Origin: Pseudochelatococcus lubricantis
Lineage (GTDB): Bacteria; Pseudomonadota; Alphaproteobacteria; Rhizobiales; Beijerinckiaceae
Length of the DNA stretch: 64,000 bases
Assembly (NCBI RefSeq): GCF_042432495.1
Contig: NZ_JBHLXC010000024.1
Coordinates: 270,877 to 334,876, forward strand
Direction: 5' to 3'
Part shown: piece after piece, positions 41,640-49,446 of the stretch
Position numbering within the stretch: position 1 is the stretch's first letter
Layout: each line of letters begins with the position of its first letter
The notes under the pieces: generated by a model
What the model was told of the DNA's origin: nothing
What the model saw: the letters and a program-made list of their open reading frames with translations, nothing else
The model's database searches: none
Made by a program: the position numbers and the translations under genes

Positions 41640-42356
41640 TTAGGCGAAGGGCGCGCGGGCGACCACGCGAAAGCGTTCGCTGCCGGTCTGCCGGTAGAGC
41701 GCCAGCGCTTCCACCGGCACGCGCGCCTGCCCGACATGCTCGCCGTAGAGCGCGGAGAGGCCGTTCAGCGCCTTTTCCACCTGCGCTTCCGGCACACGGC
41801 CCGTCAGCGTCATGTGGAAGCGGAAATCCTCGAACACATGCGGGTAGCCATAGGCCTTCAGGTAGCCGAGCTGGCGCTCGCTCAGCGCGTCCGGACAGCG
41901 CTTGGCGAACTCCTTGTCGGTCAGCGGCGCGCGGAACGGCTCCAGCGCCTCCACGGTGTCCCGCTCCAGCGCCTCCAGCGCGGGCGTGGGCTGCGATTCG
42001 GTGAGGGCGATGAACGCCCCCCCTTGCCGGTCCCCGATCGCCGTCACCTGCAGCGGGGGCAGGACGAAGCGCTGCCGGCCGGCGGAAAACGCCGCGAGCG
42101 CCGCGGCGAGCGATTCTTCCGTCTGCCCTTCCGCCAGACGGAAAGGCGCCTTGATGGTGGCGTGGAAGGCATAGGCCCGCGGATCTGCGGTCAGCAGGCG
42201 CCACGAGGGGGCGTCGAAGCCCTCCGGCACGAGCTGGGGCACTTCCTCGCCGGTCGCACCGTCGTAGCCCAGAACGGCGGAACCGAAACGCCACAAGGCG
42301 TCCGCCGGCTCCGGCGCGAAATAGACGGCGTATCGGGAAACGGGCTGCGCGCACAT
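41640..42356 (-). CDS. DUF1045 protein (2H phosphoesterase-like)
   Basis: A 238-residue protein of the DUF1045 family, often annotated as phosphonate-metabolism protein. Both histidine signature motifs of 2H phosphoesterases are visible: HATIKAPF (H65, T67) and HMTLTG (H181, T183). ATG 42356, preceded by GAGGTCGAT, begins MCAQPVSRYAVYFAP, the family N-terminus. In other genomes it neighbours phn C-P lyase genes; none is in this window, so function is open: it might cleave a cyclic phosphate. The stop abuts a REP-like repeat. Confidence 0.85.
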   Translation of the reverse strand: MCAQPVSRYAVYFAPEPADALWRFGSAVLGYDGATGEEVPQLVPEGFDAPSWRLLTADPRAYAFHATIKAPFRLAEGQTEESLAAALAAFSAGRQRFVLPPLQVTAIGDRQGGAFIALTESQPTPALEALERDTVEALEPFRAPLTDKEFAKRCPDALSERQLGYLKAYGYPHVFEDFRFHMTLTGRVPEAQVEKALNGLSALYGEHVGQARVPVEALALYRQTGSERFRVVARAPFA

Positions 42357-42513
42357 ATCGACCTCATCCCTTTCGGTTATCGGCAATGCCGCGATCGTCA
42401 ATCGGCCGTTCCGGCGCACACCGGTTGCGTGCGGCAGGCGGTTCGAAACGGAACGCATAGAAGCCACAGACGACATCCTTGCGTCAACCGGGGTATCCGG
42501 GCTATCTGATCGG

Positions 42514-42837
42514 ATGCATCGTTTGTCCGGGAAGGATATCCCCTTGGCCGAATCCGCCGTTTCCCCGTCTGGCCAGAGCAATGGGCCGATCAACAACCGT
42601 CCGAACAGCAAACTCGGCCTCAGGAGCCTGGTCACCGTCGTGAGCACGATCATCCTCGTCGCGACGGAGTTTATCGCCCTCGGCGTTGCAGCGGGCTGGG
42701 CTGTCGCGGGCCTGCTCGAACTCGGCAACGCTTTCGAATACGTCCTCATGACGGCCTTCGGCCTCATCGGCTTGTGGGCGACCGTGCGCTTCGCCCGCGG
42801 CGCGTGGCGGCTGGAGGCCGAGCACCAGCACACCTGA
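42514..42837 (+). CDS. Small predicted membrane protein
   Basis: A 107-residue protein of unknown function. Two hydrophobic helices at about 38-62 (LVTVVSTIILVATEFIALGVAAGWAVAGLL) and 75-93 (YVLMTAFGLIGLWATVRFA) with a short charged tail. ATG 42514 has no strong site; a TTG at 42544 preceded by AAGGATATCCCC would shorten it by 10 residues. It is divergent from DUF1045 and upstream of the first glucan gene. I do not recognise a family. Confidence 0.6.
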   Translation: MHRLSGKDIPLAESAVSPSGQSNGPINNRPNSKLGLRSLVTVVSTIILVATEFIALGVAAGWAVAGLLELGNAFEYVLMTAFGLIGLWATVRFARGAWRLEAEHQHT

Positions 42838-42973
42838 AAATCCCCCGCCTGCGCGCGAAACGCGCGGCGCAATGCCTTCATTGCGCCTGAATGTTTTCTA
42901 TCCTCGGCGCCTCCCGCCGCATTTCCGCGAGCATTCCCCGGACGTTACCGCCCATCAGGAAATCGCCCTCACG

Positions 42974-44614
42974 ATGATCAGCCGCCGCGCCCTTCTTTCC
43001 GCCGCCCTCGCGACCGCCGCCCTCTCCCGCACGGGTTTCGCCCCGCCCGCGCTGGCGCAATCGGGCCTCAGGCTCGGCCAGCCCGCTGCCTTCTCCTTCG
43101 ACGCGCTGATCGAGCGGGCACGCAGCCTCGCCGCGCAGTCCTACGCGCCGCCGCCCGCACAGGACAGCGCCATCCTCGACGCGCTCGACTACGCGGCGCA
43201 TGGCCAGATCCGCTTCAATACCGACGCGGCGCTGTTCGCCGATCCCGACCGCTTTCCCCACAGCCGGTTCCCGATCACCTTCTTCCATCTCGGCACCTTC
43301 TTCCGCCTGCCGGTGCATATGTTCGTCGTCGACGGGGGCGAGGCGCGGGAGGTGCTCTACGACCCCGCGTATTTCGACATGCCGGCCGACAGCCCGGCGC
43401 GCAAGCTGCCGCCGGATGCGGGCTTCGCCGGCTTCCGCTTTCAGGAGAGCCGGCTCGGCGACCAGAACAAATTGGACTGGCGCAAGAACGATTGGGTCGC
43501 CTTCCTCGGCGCATCCTACTTCCGTGCCATCGGCGAATCCTTCCAGTACGGCCTTTCGGCGCGCGGCGTGGCGCTCGATGTCGCCGTGCCCGGCCGGGCG
43601 GAGGAGTTCCCCGCCTTCACGCAGTTCTATTTCGATACGCCAGAAGCCGATTCTACCGCTGTCACTGTCCATGCCCTGCTCGAAGGGCCGAGCATCGCCG
43701 GAGCGTTCCGCTTCGAGATGAATCGGGAGGCCGCAGGGCCACAGGCAGGCGTGCTGATGAACATCGACAAGGCCCTGTTCCTGCGCCGGGATGTTGCACG
43801 CCTTGGCATCGCGCCGCTCACGTCCATGTACTGGTATTCGGAAACGGCCAAGAAGACCGCTGTCGACTGGCGGCCTGAAATCCACGACTCCGACGGCCTT
43901 GCGCTGTGGACGGGGGCTGGCGAGCGCATCTGGCGGCCGCTCAACAATCCCGCCGTCACCACCGCGTCCGCCTTCGCGGACGAAGCGCCGCGCGGCTTCG
44001 GCCTGTTGCAACGCGACCGCCTGTTCGACCATTATCAGGACGGTGTGCATTACGAGCGCCGCCCCAGCGCCTGGGTGGAGCCGCTCGACAACGCGGAACA
44101 GGGTGCCTCGAAACAGGGCTCCTGGGGCCGGGGCGCGGTGCAACTCATCGAAATCCCGACCGACGACGAAATTCACGACAACGTCGTCGCCTTCTGGGTG
44201 CCGGAGGCGCCTGCGCGGGCGGGCGACAGCTATCGTTTCCGCTACCGGCTGCACTGGCGCGACAGCGATCCCTATCCCTCGCCGCTCGCCCATGTCGTCG
44301 CCACGCGGCTCGGCAACGGCGGGCAGCCCGGCCTGCCGCGCCCCAGGGGCGTGCGCAAGTTCATGGTGGAGTTTCTCGGCGGACCGCTGGCGGAACTGCC
44401 TTTCGGCGTCAAGCCGGAGGCGGTGCTCTGGGCCTCGCGCGGCGCCTTCTCCTACGTGTTCACGGAGGCGGTGCCCGACGACGTGCCCGGCCACTGGCGC
44501 GCGCAGTTCGACCTCACGGTGGAAGGCACGGAACCGGTGGAGATGCGCCTCTTCCTGCGCGCCGGCGACAGGACGCTGTCGGAGACGTGGGCGTTCCAGT
44601 ACCATCCGTTCTGA
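42974..44614 (+). CDS. Glucan biosynthesis protein, OpgG/OpgD family (copy 1)
   Basis: A 546-residue periplasmic protein of the MdoG/OpgD family, exported by Tat (MISRRALLSAALATAAL with SRRALL). The family shapes osmoregulated periplasmic glucans; E. coli OpgD is now known to be a glycoside hydrolase (GH186). Typical segments are FDALIERARSLAAQSY, GQIRFNTDAALFA, FLGASYFRAIGESFQYGLSARGVALDV, the conserved HDSDGLALWTGAGERIWRPLNNP (candidate catalytic acid region), RGFGLLQRDRLFDHYQDGVHYERRPSAWVEP and EIPTDDEIHDNVVAFWVP. The mature part shares all these with a second copy at 49447-51075. No opgH synthase is nearby. Confidence 0.9.
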   Translation: MISRRALLSAALATAALSRTGFAPPALAQSGLRLGQPAAFSFDALIERARSLAAQSYAPPPAQDSAILDALDYAAHGQIRFNTDAALFADPDRFPHSRFPITFFHLGTFFRLPVHMFVVDGGEAREVLYDPAYFDMPADSPARKLPPDAGFAGFRFQESRLGDQNKLDWRKNDWVAFLGASYFRAIGESFQYGLSARGVALDVAVPGRAEEFPAFTQFYFDTPEADSTAVTVHALLEGPSIAGAFRFEMNREAAGPQAGVLMNIDKALFLRRDVARLGIAPLTSMYWYSETAKKTAVDWRPEIHDSDGLALWTGAGERIWRPLNNPAVTTASAFADEAPRGFGLLQRDRLFDHYQDGVHYERRPSAWVEPLDNAEQGASKQGSWGRGAVQLIEIPTDDEIHDNVVAFWVPEAPARAGDSYRFRYRLHWRDSDPYPSPLAHVVATRLGNGGQPGLPRPRGVRKFMVEFLGGPLAELPFGVKPEAVLWASRGAFSYVFTEAVPDDVPGHWRAQFDLTVEGTEPVEMRLFLRAGDRTLSETWAFQYHPF

Positions 44615-44654
44615 CGGACGGTTTCTTTTTTGCGGCTTTCATTTTTTCCGGTTT

Positions 44655-44672
44655 GAACAATATAACATTCTC
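44655..44672 (-). promoter_or_regulatory. Zur-like box upstream of the COG0523/WD40 operon
   Basis: On the minus strand the sequence reads GAGAATGTTATATTGTTC, 45-63 bases before the GTPase start. It shares AATGTTATATT-TT with the site at 61911-61937 upstream of the second COG0523 gene. It resembles the ATGTTATA-type palindromes bound by Zur in alphaproteobacteria. Zinc-dependent repression is inferred from similarity. Confidence 0.5.
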
Positions 44673-44717
44673 GGCAAAAATGATTGAACGCGCCGGGGCG
44701 CGTTTGCGGAGCTTTCC

Positions 44718-45830
44718 ATGAGCGACAAGATTTCCAGCGACAAGATTCCCGTCACCGTGCTCACGGGCTATCTGGGCGCCGGCAAGACCACCTTGCTGAA
44801 CCGTATCCTCTCCGAAGAGCATGGACGCAAATATGCCGTCATCGTCAACGAGTTCGGCGAGATCGGCATCGATAACGACCTCGTCGTCGGCGCTGACGAG
44901 GAAGTGTTCGAGATGAACAACGGCTGCATCTGCTGCACCGTTCGCGGCGACCTCATCCGCATCATCGAGGGCCTGGTGAAGCGGCGCGGCAAGTTCGACG
45001 CCATCATCGTGGAGACGACGGGCCTCGCCGACCCCGCGCCCGTCGCGCAAACTTTCTTCGTCGACCAGGACGTGGCGGCGCGCACGAAGCTCGACGCCGT
45101 CGTGACAGTCGCCGACGCCAAGTGGCTGAGCGAACGCCTCAAGGACGCGCCCGAGGCCAAGAACCAGATCGCCTTCGCCGACGTCATCCTGCTCAACAAG
45201 ACGGATCTCGTGACGCCGGAGGAACTGGAGGAGGTGGTCGGCCGCATCCGCGCCATCAATCCCTACGCGCGCCTGCACAAGACGCAGCGCGCCGCCGTGC
45301 CGCTGGCCGAGGTTCTGGAGCGCAACGCCTTCGACCTCGACCGCATTCTGACGCTCGAACCCGCCTTCCTCGAAGAAGACGATCACGACGGGCACGACCA
45401 CCATCATCACGACCATGAGCATGGCGAGAACTGCGGTTGCGGCCACGATCACCATCATGACCATGACCACCATCATGAGCATGAGCACGCGCACGGCCAC
45501 CATCACCACGGCGGCCTGAAGCACTATCACGACGAGCACATGCAGTCGGTATCCATCGTCATTCCGGGCGACGTGAACCCCGACAGGTTCCTGCCGTGGG
45601 TCAACGATCTCGTGCAGCGCGACGGGCCGAACATCCTGCGCTCGAAGGGCATCCTCTCCTTCCGCGGCGAGCCGCGCCGCTTCGTGTTCCAGGGCGTGCA
45701 CATGATCATCGAGGGCGATCTACAGCGCGAATGGAAGCCGGACGAGAAACGCGATTCACGCATCGTGTTCATCGGCCGCGATCTCGACGAAAAAGCCATC
45801 CGCGAGGGCTTCCTCGCCTGCGCGGCGTGA
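44718..45830 (+). CDS. COG0523 family GTPase, putative metallochaperone (CobW/P47K type)
   Basis: A 370-residue G3E GTPase. Walker A GYLGAGKTT (17-25), metal site GCICC (C70, C72, C73), NKTD (160-163), and a long histidine-rich insertion at 221-275 with 26 His plus GENCGCGH, followed by the CobW C-terminal domain (SVSIVIPGDVNPDRFLPWVNDL). Relatives deliver Zn, Co or other metals to client enzymes and include CobW, ZagA/YeiR and YciC. The His-rich loop and a Zur-like box upstream favour zinc over cobalt. A WD40 gene follows after 4 bases. Confidence 0.9.
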   Translation: MSDKISSDKIPVTVLTGYLGAGKTTLLNRILSEEHGRKYAVIVNEFGEIGIDNDLVVGADEEVFEMNNGCICCTVRGDLIRIIEGLVKRRGKFDAIIVETTGLADPAPVAQTFFVDQDVAARTKLDAVVTVADAKWLSERLKDAPEAKNQIAFADVILLNKTDLVTPEELEEVVGRIRAINPYARLHKTQRAAVPLAEVLERNAFDLDRILTLEPAFLEEDDHDGHDHHHHDHEHGENCGCGHDHHHDHDHHHEHEHAHGHHHHGGLKHYHDEHMQSVSIVIPGDVNPDRFLPWVNDLVQRDGPNILRSKGILSFRGEPRRFVFQGVHMIIEGDLQREWKPDEKRDSRIVFIGRDLDEKAIREGFLACAA

Positions 45831-45834
45831 TCCG

Positions 45835-46824
45835 ATGACGAGCGCGGTCTCATTGCTCGACAAGGTCGCCGGCTTCGAGGCCGGCGCTCACGTCACCGGC
45901 GTCCGCTGGCTCGACGGGACGGCCGCCTTCGCGCTCGGCGACGGCGGGGTGTTGCTCGACCGCGCCGGCGAGCGCCGGCGCGTGGAGGCGCATCCCGACG
46001 CCGGCGCCCTCGTCGTCGCGCAGGCGGGCAAGCGCCTGCTCACCGGTGGGGACGACGGCCGCATCGTGGCCACCGCCGCCGACGGCACGGTGGAGACGCT
46101 GGTCGACGAGAAGGGCCGCTGGATCACGGCGCTCACCGCCCGCGACGACGGCGCCTTTGCCTGGGCCACGGGCAAGCGGGTCAGCGCGCGGGATGCAAAG
46201 GGCCGCGAAGCCGCGACAGAGGTGCCGGCCACCGCGCAGGGGCTGGCCTTCGCGCCGAAGGGCTTCCGCCTCGCCATCGCACATTACAACGGCGTGACCT
46301 TGTGGTTTCCCGCCGTCGAAAACGGCACCGAACAGCTGATGTGGAAGGGCTCCCACCTCGATATCGCCGTCTCGCCGGACGGACATTACGTCGTCACTTC
46401 CATGCAGGAAAACACGCTGCACGGCTGGCGGCTGGCGGACGGCAAGGACATGCGGATGGCGGGCTATCCGGCCAAGACGCGCTCGCTGAGCTGGTCGCAT
46501 GACGGCGAGTGGCTCGCGACCTCCGGCGCGGAGGCGGCCATCGTCTGGCCCTTCGCCAAGGGCGGCCCCATGGGCAAGGCCCCCCGCGAATGCGGCGTGC
46601 GCCCCGCCGTCGTCACGCAGGTCGCCTTCCACCCCACCGCGCTCGTGCTGGCGGCGGGCTATGCGGATGGCGCGGCGATGGTCATAAGGCTGACCGACGC
46701 GGCGGAACTGATGGTGCGCACGGCGGACGAGGCGCCTGTGACCGCCCTCGCATGGGACCGCAAGGGCACAAGGCTCGCCTTCGGCACCGAAGACGGCGAG
46801 GCGGGCATCCTCACCCTGCCGTAG
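45835..46824 (+). CDS. WD40-repeat protein paired with COG0523 GTPase
   Basis: A 329-residue beta-propeller protein with no signal peptide. Repeats of about 40 residues are seen as GVRWLDGTAAFALGDGGVLLD, KRLLTGGDDGRIVATAADG, LAFAPKGFRLAIAHYNGVTLW, IAVSPDGHYVVTSMQENTLHGW, LSWSHDGEWLATSGAEAAIVW, VAFHPTALVLAAGYADGAAMV and LAWDRKGTRLAFGTEDGEAGI, so about seven blades. It is translated right after the GTPase (GTPase TGA at 45828, ATG 45835). The pairing recurs in alphaproteobacteria, and a scaffolding or client-binding role for metal delivery is inferred. Its TAG stop is formed by the first base of repeat copy C. Confidence 0.85.
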   Translation: MTSAVSLLDKVAGFEAGAHVTGVRWLDGTAAFALGDGGVLLDRAGERRRVEAHPDAGALVVAQAGKRLLTGGDDGRIVATAADGTVETLVDEKGRWITALTARDDGAFAWATGKRVSARDAKGREAATEVPATAQGLAFAPKGFRLAIAHYNGVTLWFPAVENGTEQLMWKGSHLDIAVSPDGHYVVTSMQENTLHGWRLADGKDMRMAGYPAKTRSLSWSHDGEWLATSGAEAAIVWPFAKGGPMGKAPRECGVRPAVVTQVAFHPTALVLAAGYADGAAMVIRLTDAAELMVRTADEAPVTALAWDRKGTRLAFGTEDGEAGILTLP

Positions 46825-46899
46825 AATCTGTCCTGTTTACGTTGAAACAGGACAGATTCCGGATTCCTTACTTTGAGCGAATTCTGATCGGAACGCGCT
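46824..46899. repeat. Intergenic palindromic repeat, copy C
   Basis: The gap between the convergent WD40 and D-2-hydroxyacid dehydrogenase genes is one element in the inverse orientation of copy B: hairpin at 46824-46859 with arms GAATCTGTCCTGTTT, then GATTCCTTACTTTGAGC, GAATTCTGATCGGAACGCGC. Read on the minus strand it begins GCGCGTTCCGATCAGAATTCGCTC, matching copy A's start. The hairpin is identical to copy B's. Confidence 0.75.
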
Positions 46900-47865
46900 T
46901 CAGGACTTCGGAGGCACCGGCGTTTCCGGCACCGGCGTGAGCGGCCCCTTGCCGGCGAACCACGATTGCAGGTTGTCCACAACCAGTTGCCCCATGGCGT
47001 CGCGCGTATGGACGGAGGCGGAGCCGACATGGGGCAGAAGCACCGCGCGGTCGAGATCGATCAGCGCCTGCGGCACGCGCGGTTCGTCGGCGAAGACATC
47101 GAGCCCTGCGGACAGGATCGCGCCCTGCTCCAGCGCCGCGATCAGCGCCACCTCGTCGACGACGCTGCCCCGGCCGATGTTGACCAGCACGCCGTCGCTG
47201 CCCAGCGCCGCCAGCACCTCCGCGTCGACGGCATGGCGCGTGCCCTCGCCGCCCGGCGTGGCGACGATGAGCACATCCGCCTCCCCCGCGAGCCCCTTCA
47301 GGCTGTCGACGTAGCGGAAGGGTACGTCCGTGCGCGGCTGGCGGTTGTGGTAAAGGATGGTCACGCCGAAGGCGGCAAGACGCTCGGCGATGGCGAGGCC
47401 GATACGGCCGAGCCCGAAGATGCCGACGGTGCGCCCGCGCAGCGTCGCGGTGAACGGAAACGGCTTCTCCAGCCATTTTCCGGCGCGCAGGTAACGGTCC
47501 GCCTGCGGAATCTGCCGGATAGTGGCGAGCAGCAGGCCGACGGCGAGGTCCGCGACCTCGTCCGTCAGCACGTCCGGCGTGTTGGTGACGACGACGCGCC
47601 GCCGCGCGGCGGCGCGCGCATCGATGTTGTCGTAGCCGACACCGAAACCGGCGACGATCTCAAGGTTGGGCAGAGCCCCGACGAACGCCGCGTCGACCGG
47701 CAGGCCATTGGCCACCGCGACGCCGCGCACGATCGGCGCGTGCTCCGCCAGCCATTCCTCCCGGTTCGCGATGTCGCGCAGCCGGTGAACCGTGAACGCG
47801 CGGTCGAGCGCCGCCTCGGCGGAGGGCACGAGGCGCCCGACCAGTACAATATCGATATCCGTCAT
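46900..47865 (-). CDS. D-isomer-specific 2-hydroxyacid dehydrogenase (glyoxylate/hydroxypyruvate reductase type)
   Basis: A 321-residue NAD(P)-dependent dehydrogenase. Substrate domain: AGFGVGYDNIDARAAARRRVVVTNTPDVLTDEVADLAVGLLLATIRQI; nucleotide fold GIFGLGRIGLAIAERLAAFG (about 150-170); catalytic Arg in VNIGRGSVVDE, Glu in DVFADEPRVP, His in LLPHVGSASVHT. The YHNRQPRTD loop after beta2 (Arg residues) suggests NADPH use. Reaction is probably hydroxypyruvate/glyoxylate reduction; specificity unproven. Eight bases upstream lies a MarR gene whose product may regulate it. Confidence 0.9.
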   Translation of the reverse strand: MTDIDIVLVGRLVPSAEAALDRAFTVHRLRDIANREEWLAEHAPIVRGVAVANGLPVDAAFVGALPNLEIVAGFGVGYDNIDARAAARRRVVVTNTPDVLTDEVADLAVGLLLATIRQIPQADRYLRAGKWLEKPFPFTATLRGRTVGIFGLGRIGLAIAERLAAFGVTILYHNRQPRTDVPFRYVDSLKGLAGEADVLIVATPGGEGTRHAVDAEVLAALGSDGVLVNIGRGSVVDEVALIAALEQGAILSAGLDVFADEPRVPQALIDLDRAVLLPHVGSASVHTRDAMGQLVVDNLQSWFAGKGPLTPVPETPVPPKS

Positions 47866-47873
47866 GGGGGTCC

Positions 47874-48371
47874 CTATTCGACGATGTCGTCGACATCTTC
47901 CCCGTCAGTTTCGATGTCCTCGTCGGCATCGTCAAGAGCCTGCAGCCCGGCGAGATTGCGGGCCGCCTTGCGCAGCAGCTTGCGCAGGCGCTTGCGTTCC
48001 TTGTTGTCGAAGTCGTCGAGCAGTTCGTTCTCGACTTCTGTCCACAGCTTATCGATGGCGATGGCCCGGATTGCCCCTTCCTCCGTCAGCCGCACGATGA
48101 CGATGCGGGCGTCGCCCGGCTCCGCGATGCGTTCGACGAGCCCCTGCGCCGCGAGGCGGGCGATGGTCTTCGAGGCCGTCGGCGGCTTGACGCGCAGGAT
48201 ATGCGCCAGCTCCCCCATGGTCATGGTATCGACGGTGGACAGGGCCTGCAAAACCTGCTCCTGTCCCGGGAACAGGCCGAGCGCCGCCAGCCTCTCGCCG
48301 ATGCGCGTGCGGTGCAGCCGCGCGGCATGGACGAGTGCCCATCCGACGCTCTTGGCGACCGGGTGTTTCAT
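47874..48371 (-). CDS. MarR-family transcriptional regulator
   Basis: A 165-residue regulator with a winged HTH (about 27-115: LGLFPGQEQVLQALSTVDTMTMGELAHILRVKPPTASKTIARLAAQGLVERIAEPGDARIVIVRLTEEG). Recognition helix is PPTASKTIARLAAQGLVER. The C-terminal third is acidic (DDADEDIETDGEDVDDIVE). It lies just upstream of the dehydrogenase and divergent from the creatininase-family gene, so either may be its target. The 272-base divergent gap has no obvious perfect dyad. Confidence 0.9.
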   Translation of the reverse strand: MKHPVAKSVGWALVHAARLHRTRIGERLAALGLFPGQEQVLQALSTVDTMTMGELAHILRVKPPTASKTIARLAAQGLVERIAEPGDARIVIVRLTEEGAIRAIAIDKLWTEVENELLDDFDNKERKRLRKLLRKAARNLAGLQALDDADEDIETDGEDVDDIVE

Positions 48372-48643
48372 CGTCCCTTCCTCCTCGTGTCAGGGCAAGC
48401 CCCTGCTATGGAACATCTTTGACCCGGAAGCGGATCAGGATTGTCGAGGCGCCGGCATTGTCGAGCGATTCGCGATGCCCCGGCGGCACGTCCAATGCGG
48501 CCGGACGAACACAATGCACCTGTCACCTGCCAGTGCTACCGTGAGATAGGTTGCCGTCGAAATAATGCATGCCTTCTTATGACGCAGCAATGACAAATTG
48601 CGTGACACAAGATACGGATCACGAAATATCAGGGACTTTTCCA

Positions 48644-49435
48644 ATGCTTCCTTCGAGCCAATGGACATATCTGACCACCGGCGATTTCGAGCGCGAGGCG
48701 ATCGGCGAGGCGATCGCCGTTCTGCCGGTGGCCGCCGTCGAGCAGCACGGGCCGCACCTGCCGCTGGGCACGGACGTCTTCATCATGGAAGGCTATCTGG
48801 CCCACGTCACCGCCGTGCTCGATGCCGACACCCCGGCCCTTGTCCTGCCGGTGCAGCCCGTTGGCCTGTCGAACGAGCATCTCGCCTTCAAGGGCACGCT
48901 GACACTGCAGCCGGAGACCGCCATCCGCGTGTGGACGGAAATCGGCGAAAGCCTGCACCGGTCCGGCTGCCGCAAGCTGGTGATCGTCAGCTCTCACGGC
49001 GGCAACTCGCCGGTCATGGATATCGTCGCGCGCGACCTGCGCGTACGCTTCGGCATGGTCACAGCGACAGTTTCCTGGCAAAGATTCGGCTATCCGGAGG
49101 GCCTTTTCGATCCGGAGGAAATCCGCCACGGCATCCACGGCGGCGATATCGAGACATCGCTGATGCTCGCCTTCCGTCCCGATCTCGTCCGCATGGACAA
49201 GGCGGCCGACTTCCCTTCACGAAACATTGAACTGGCTAAGCGGTATCGGCACCTCAACGCCGCGCGGCCTGCCGGCCTCGGCTGGATGGCGGACGATCTC
49301 AATCCGACGGGTGCCATCGGAAACGCGGCGCTCGCCACGCGCGAGAAGGGCGAGGCGGCGGCGGCGCACGGCGCGCGCGCCTTCGTCGAGCTGCTGCGCG
49401 AGGTGCGCTCCTTCGAATGGCGTGAGACGCCCTGA
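48644..49435 (+). CDS. Creatininase-family amidohydrolase
   Basis: A 263-residue zinc-dependent hydrolase of the creatininase/MftE/FAPy-deformylase family. Metal ligands are apparent in LPVAAVEQHGPHLPLGTDVFI (E, H and D) and IVSSHGGNSPVMD, with HGGDIETSLMLAFRP (H, E) downstream. It could open creatinine, deformylate FAPy in riboflavin-like pathways, or cleave another amide; the sequence alone does not decide. Start ATG 48644 has AGGGACTTTT upstream; an extra in-frame stretch to 48569 lacks family similarity. It runs convergent with the second glucan gene, 11 bases apart. Confidence 0.85.
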   Translation: MLPSSQWTYLTTGDFEREAIGEAIAVLPVAAVEQHGPHLPLGTDVFIMEGYLAHVTAVLDADTPALVLPVQPVGLSNEHLAFKGTLTLQPETAIRVWTEIGESLHRSGCRKLVIVSSHGGNSPVMDIVARDLRVRFGMVTATVSWQRFGYPEGLFDPEEIRHGIHGGDIETSLMLAFRPDLVRMDKAADFPSRNIELAKRYRHLNAARPAGLGWMADDLNPTGAIGNAALATREKGEAAAAHGARAFVELLREVRSFEWRETP

Positions 49436-49446
49436 TCGCCGGCGGA

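Noticed and set aside
44718..45830. Assignment of the His-rich GTPase as cobalamin CobW
   Set aside because: There are no cob genes nearby; the Zur-like box and the second YciC-type copy favour zinc, so the symbol cobW was not used.
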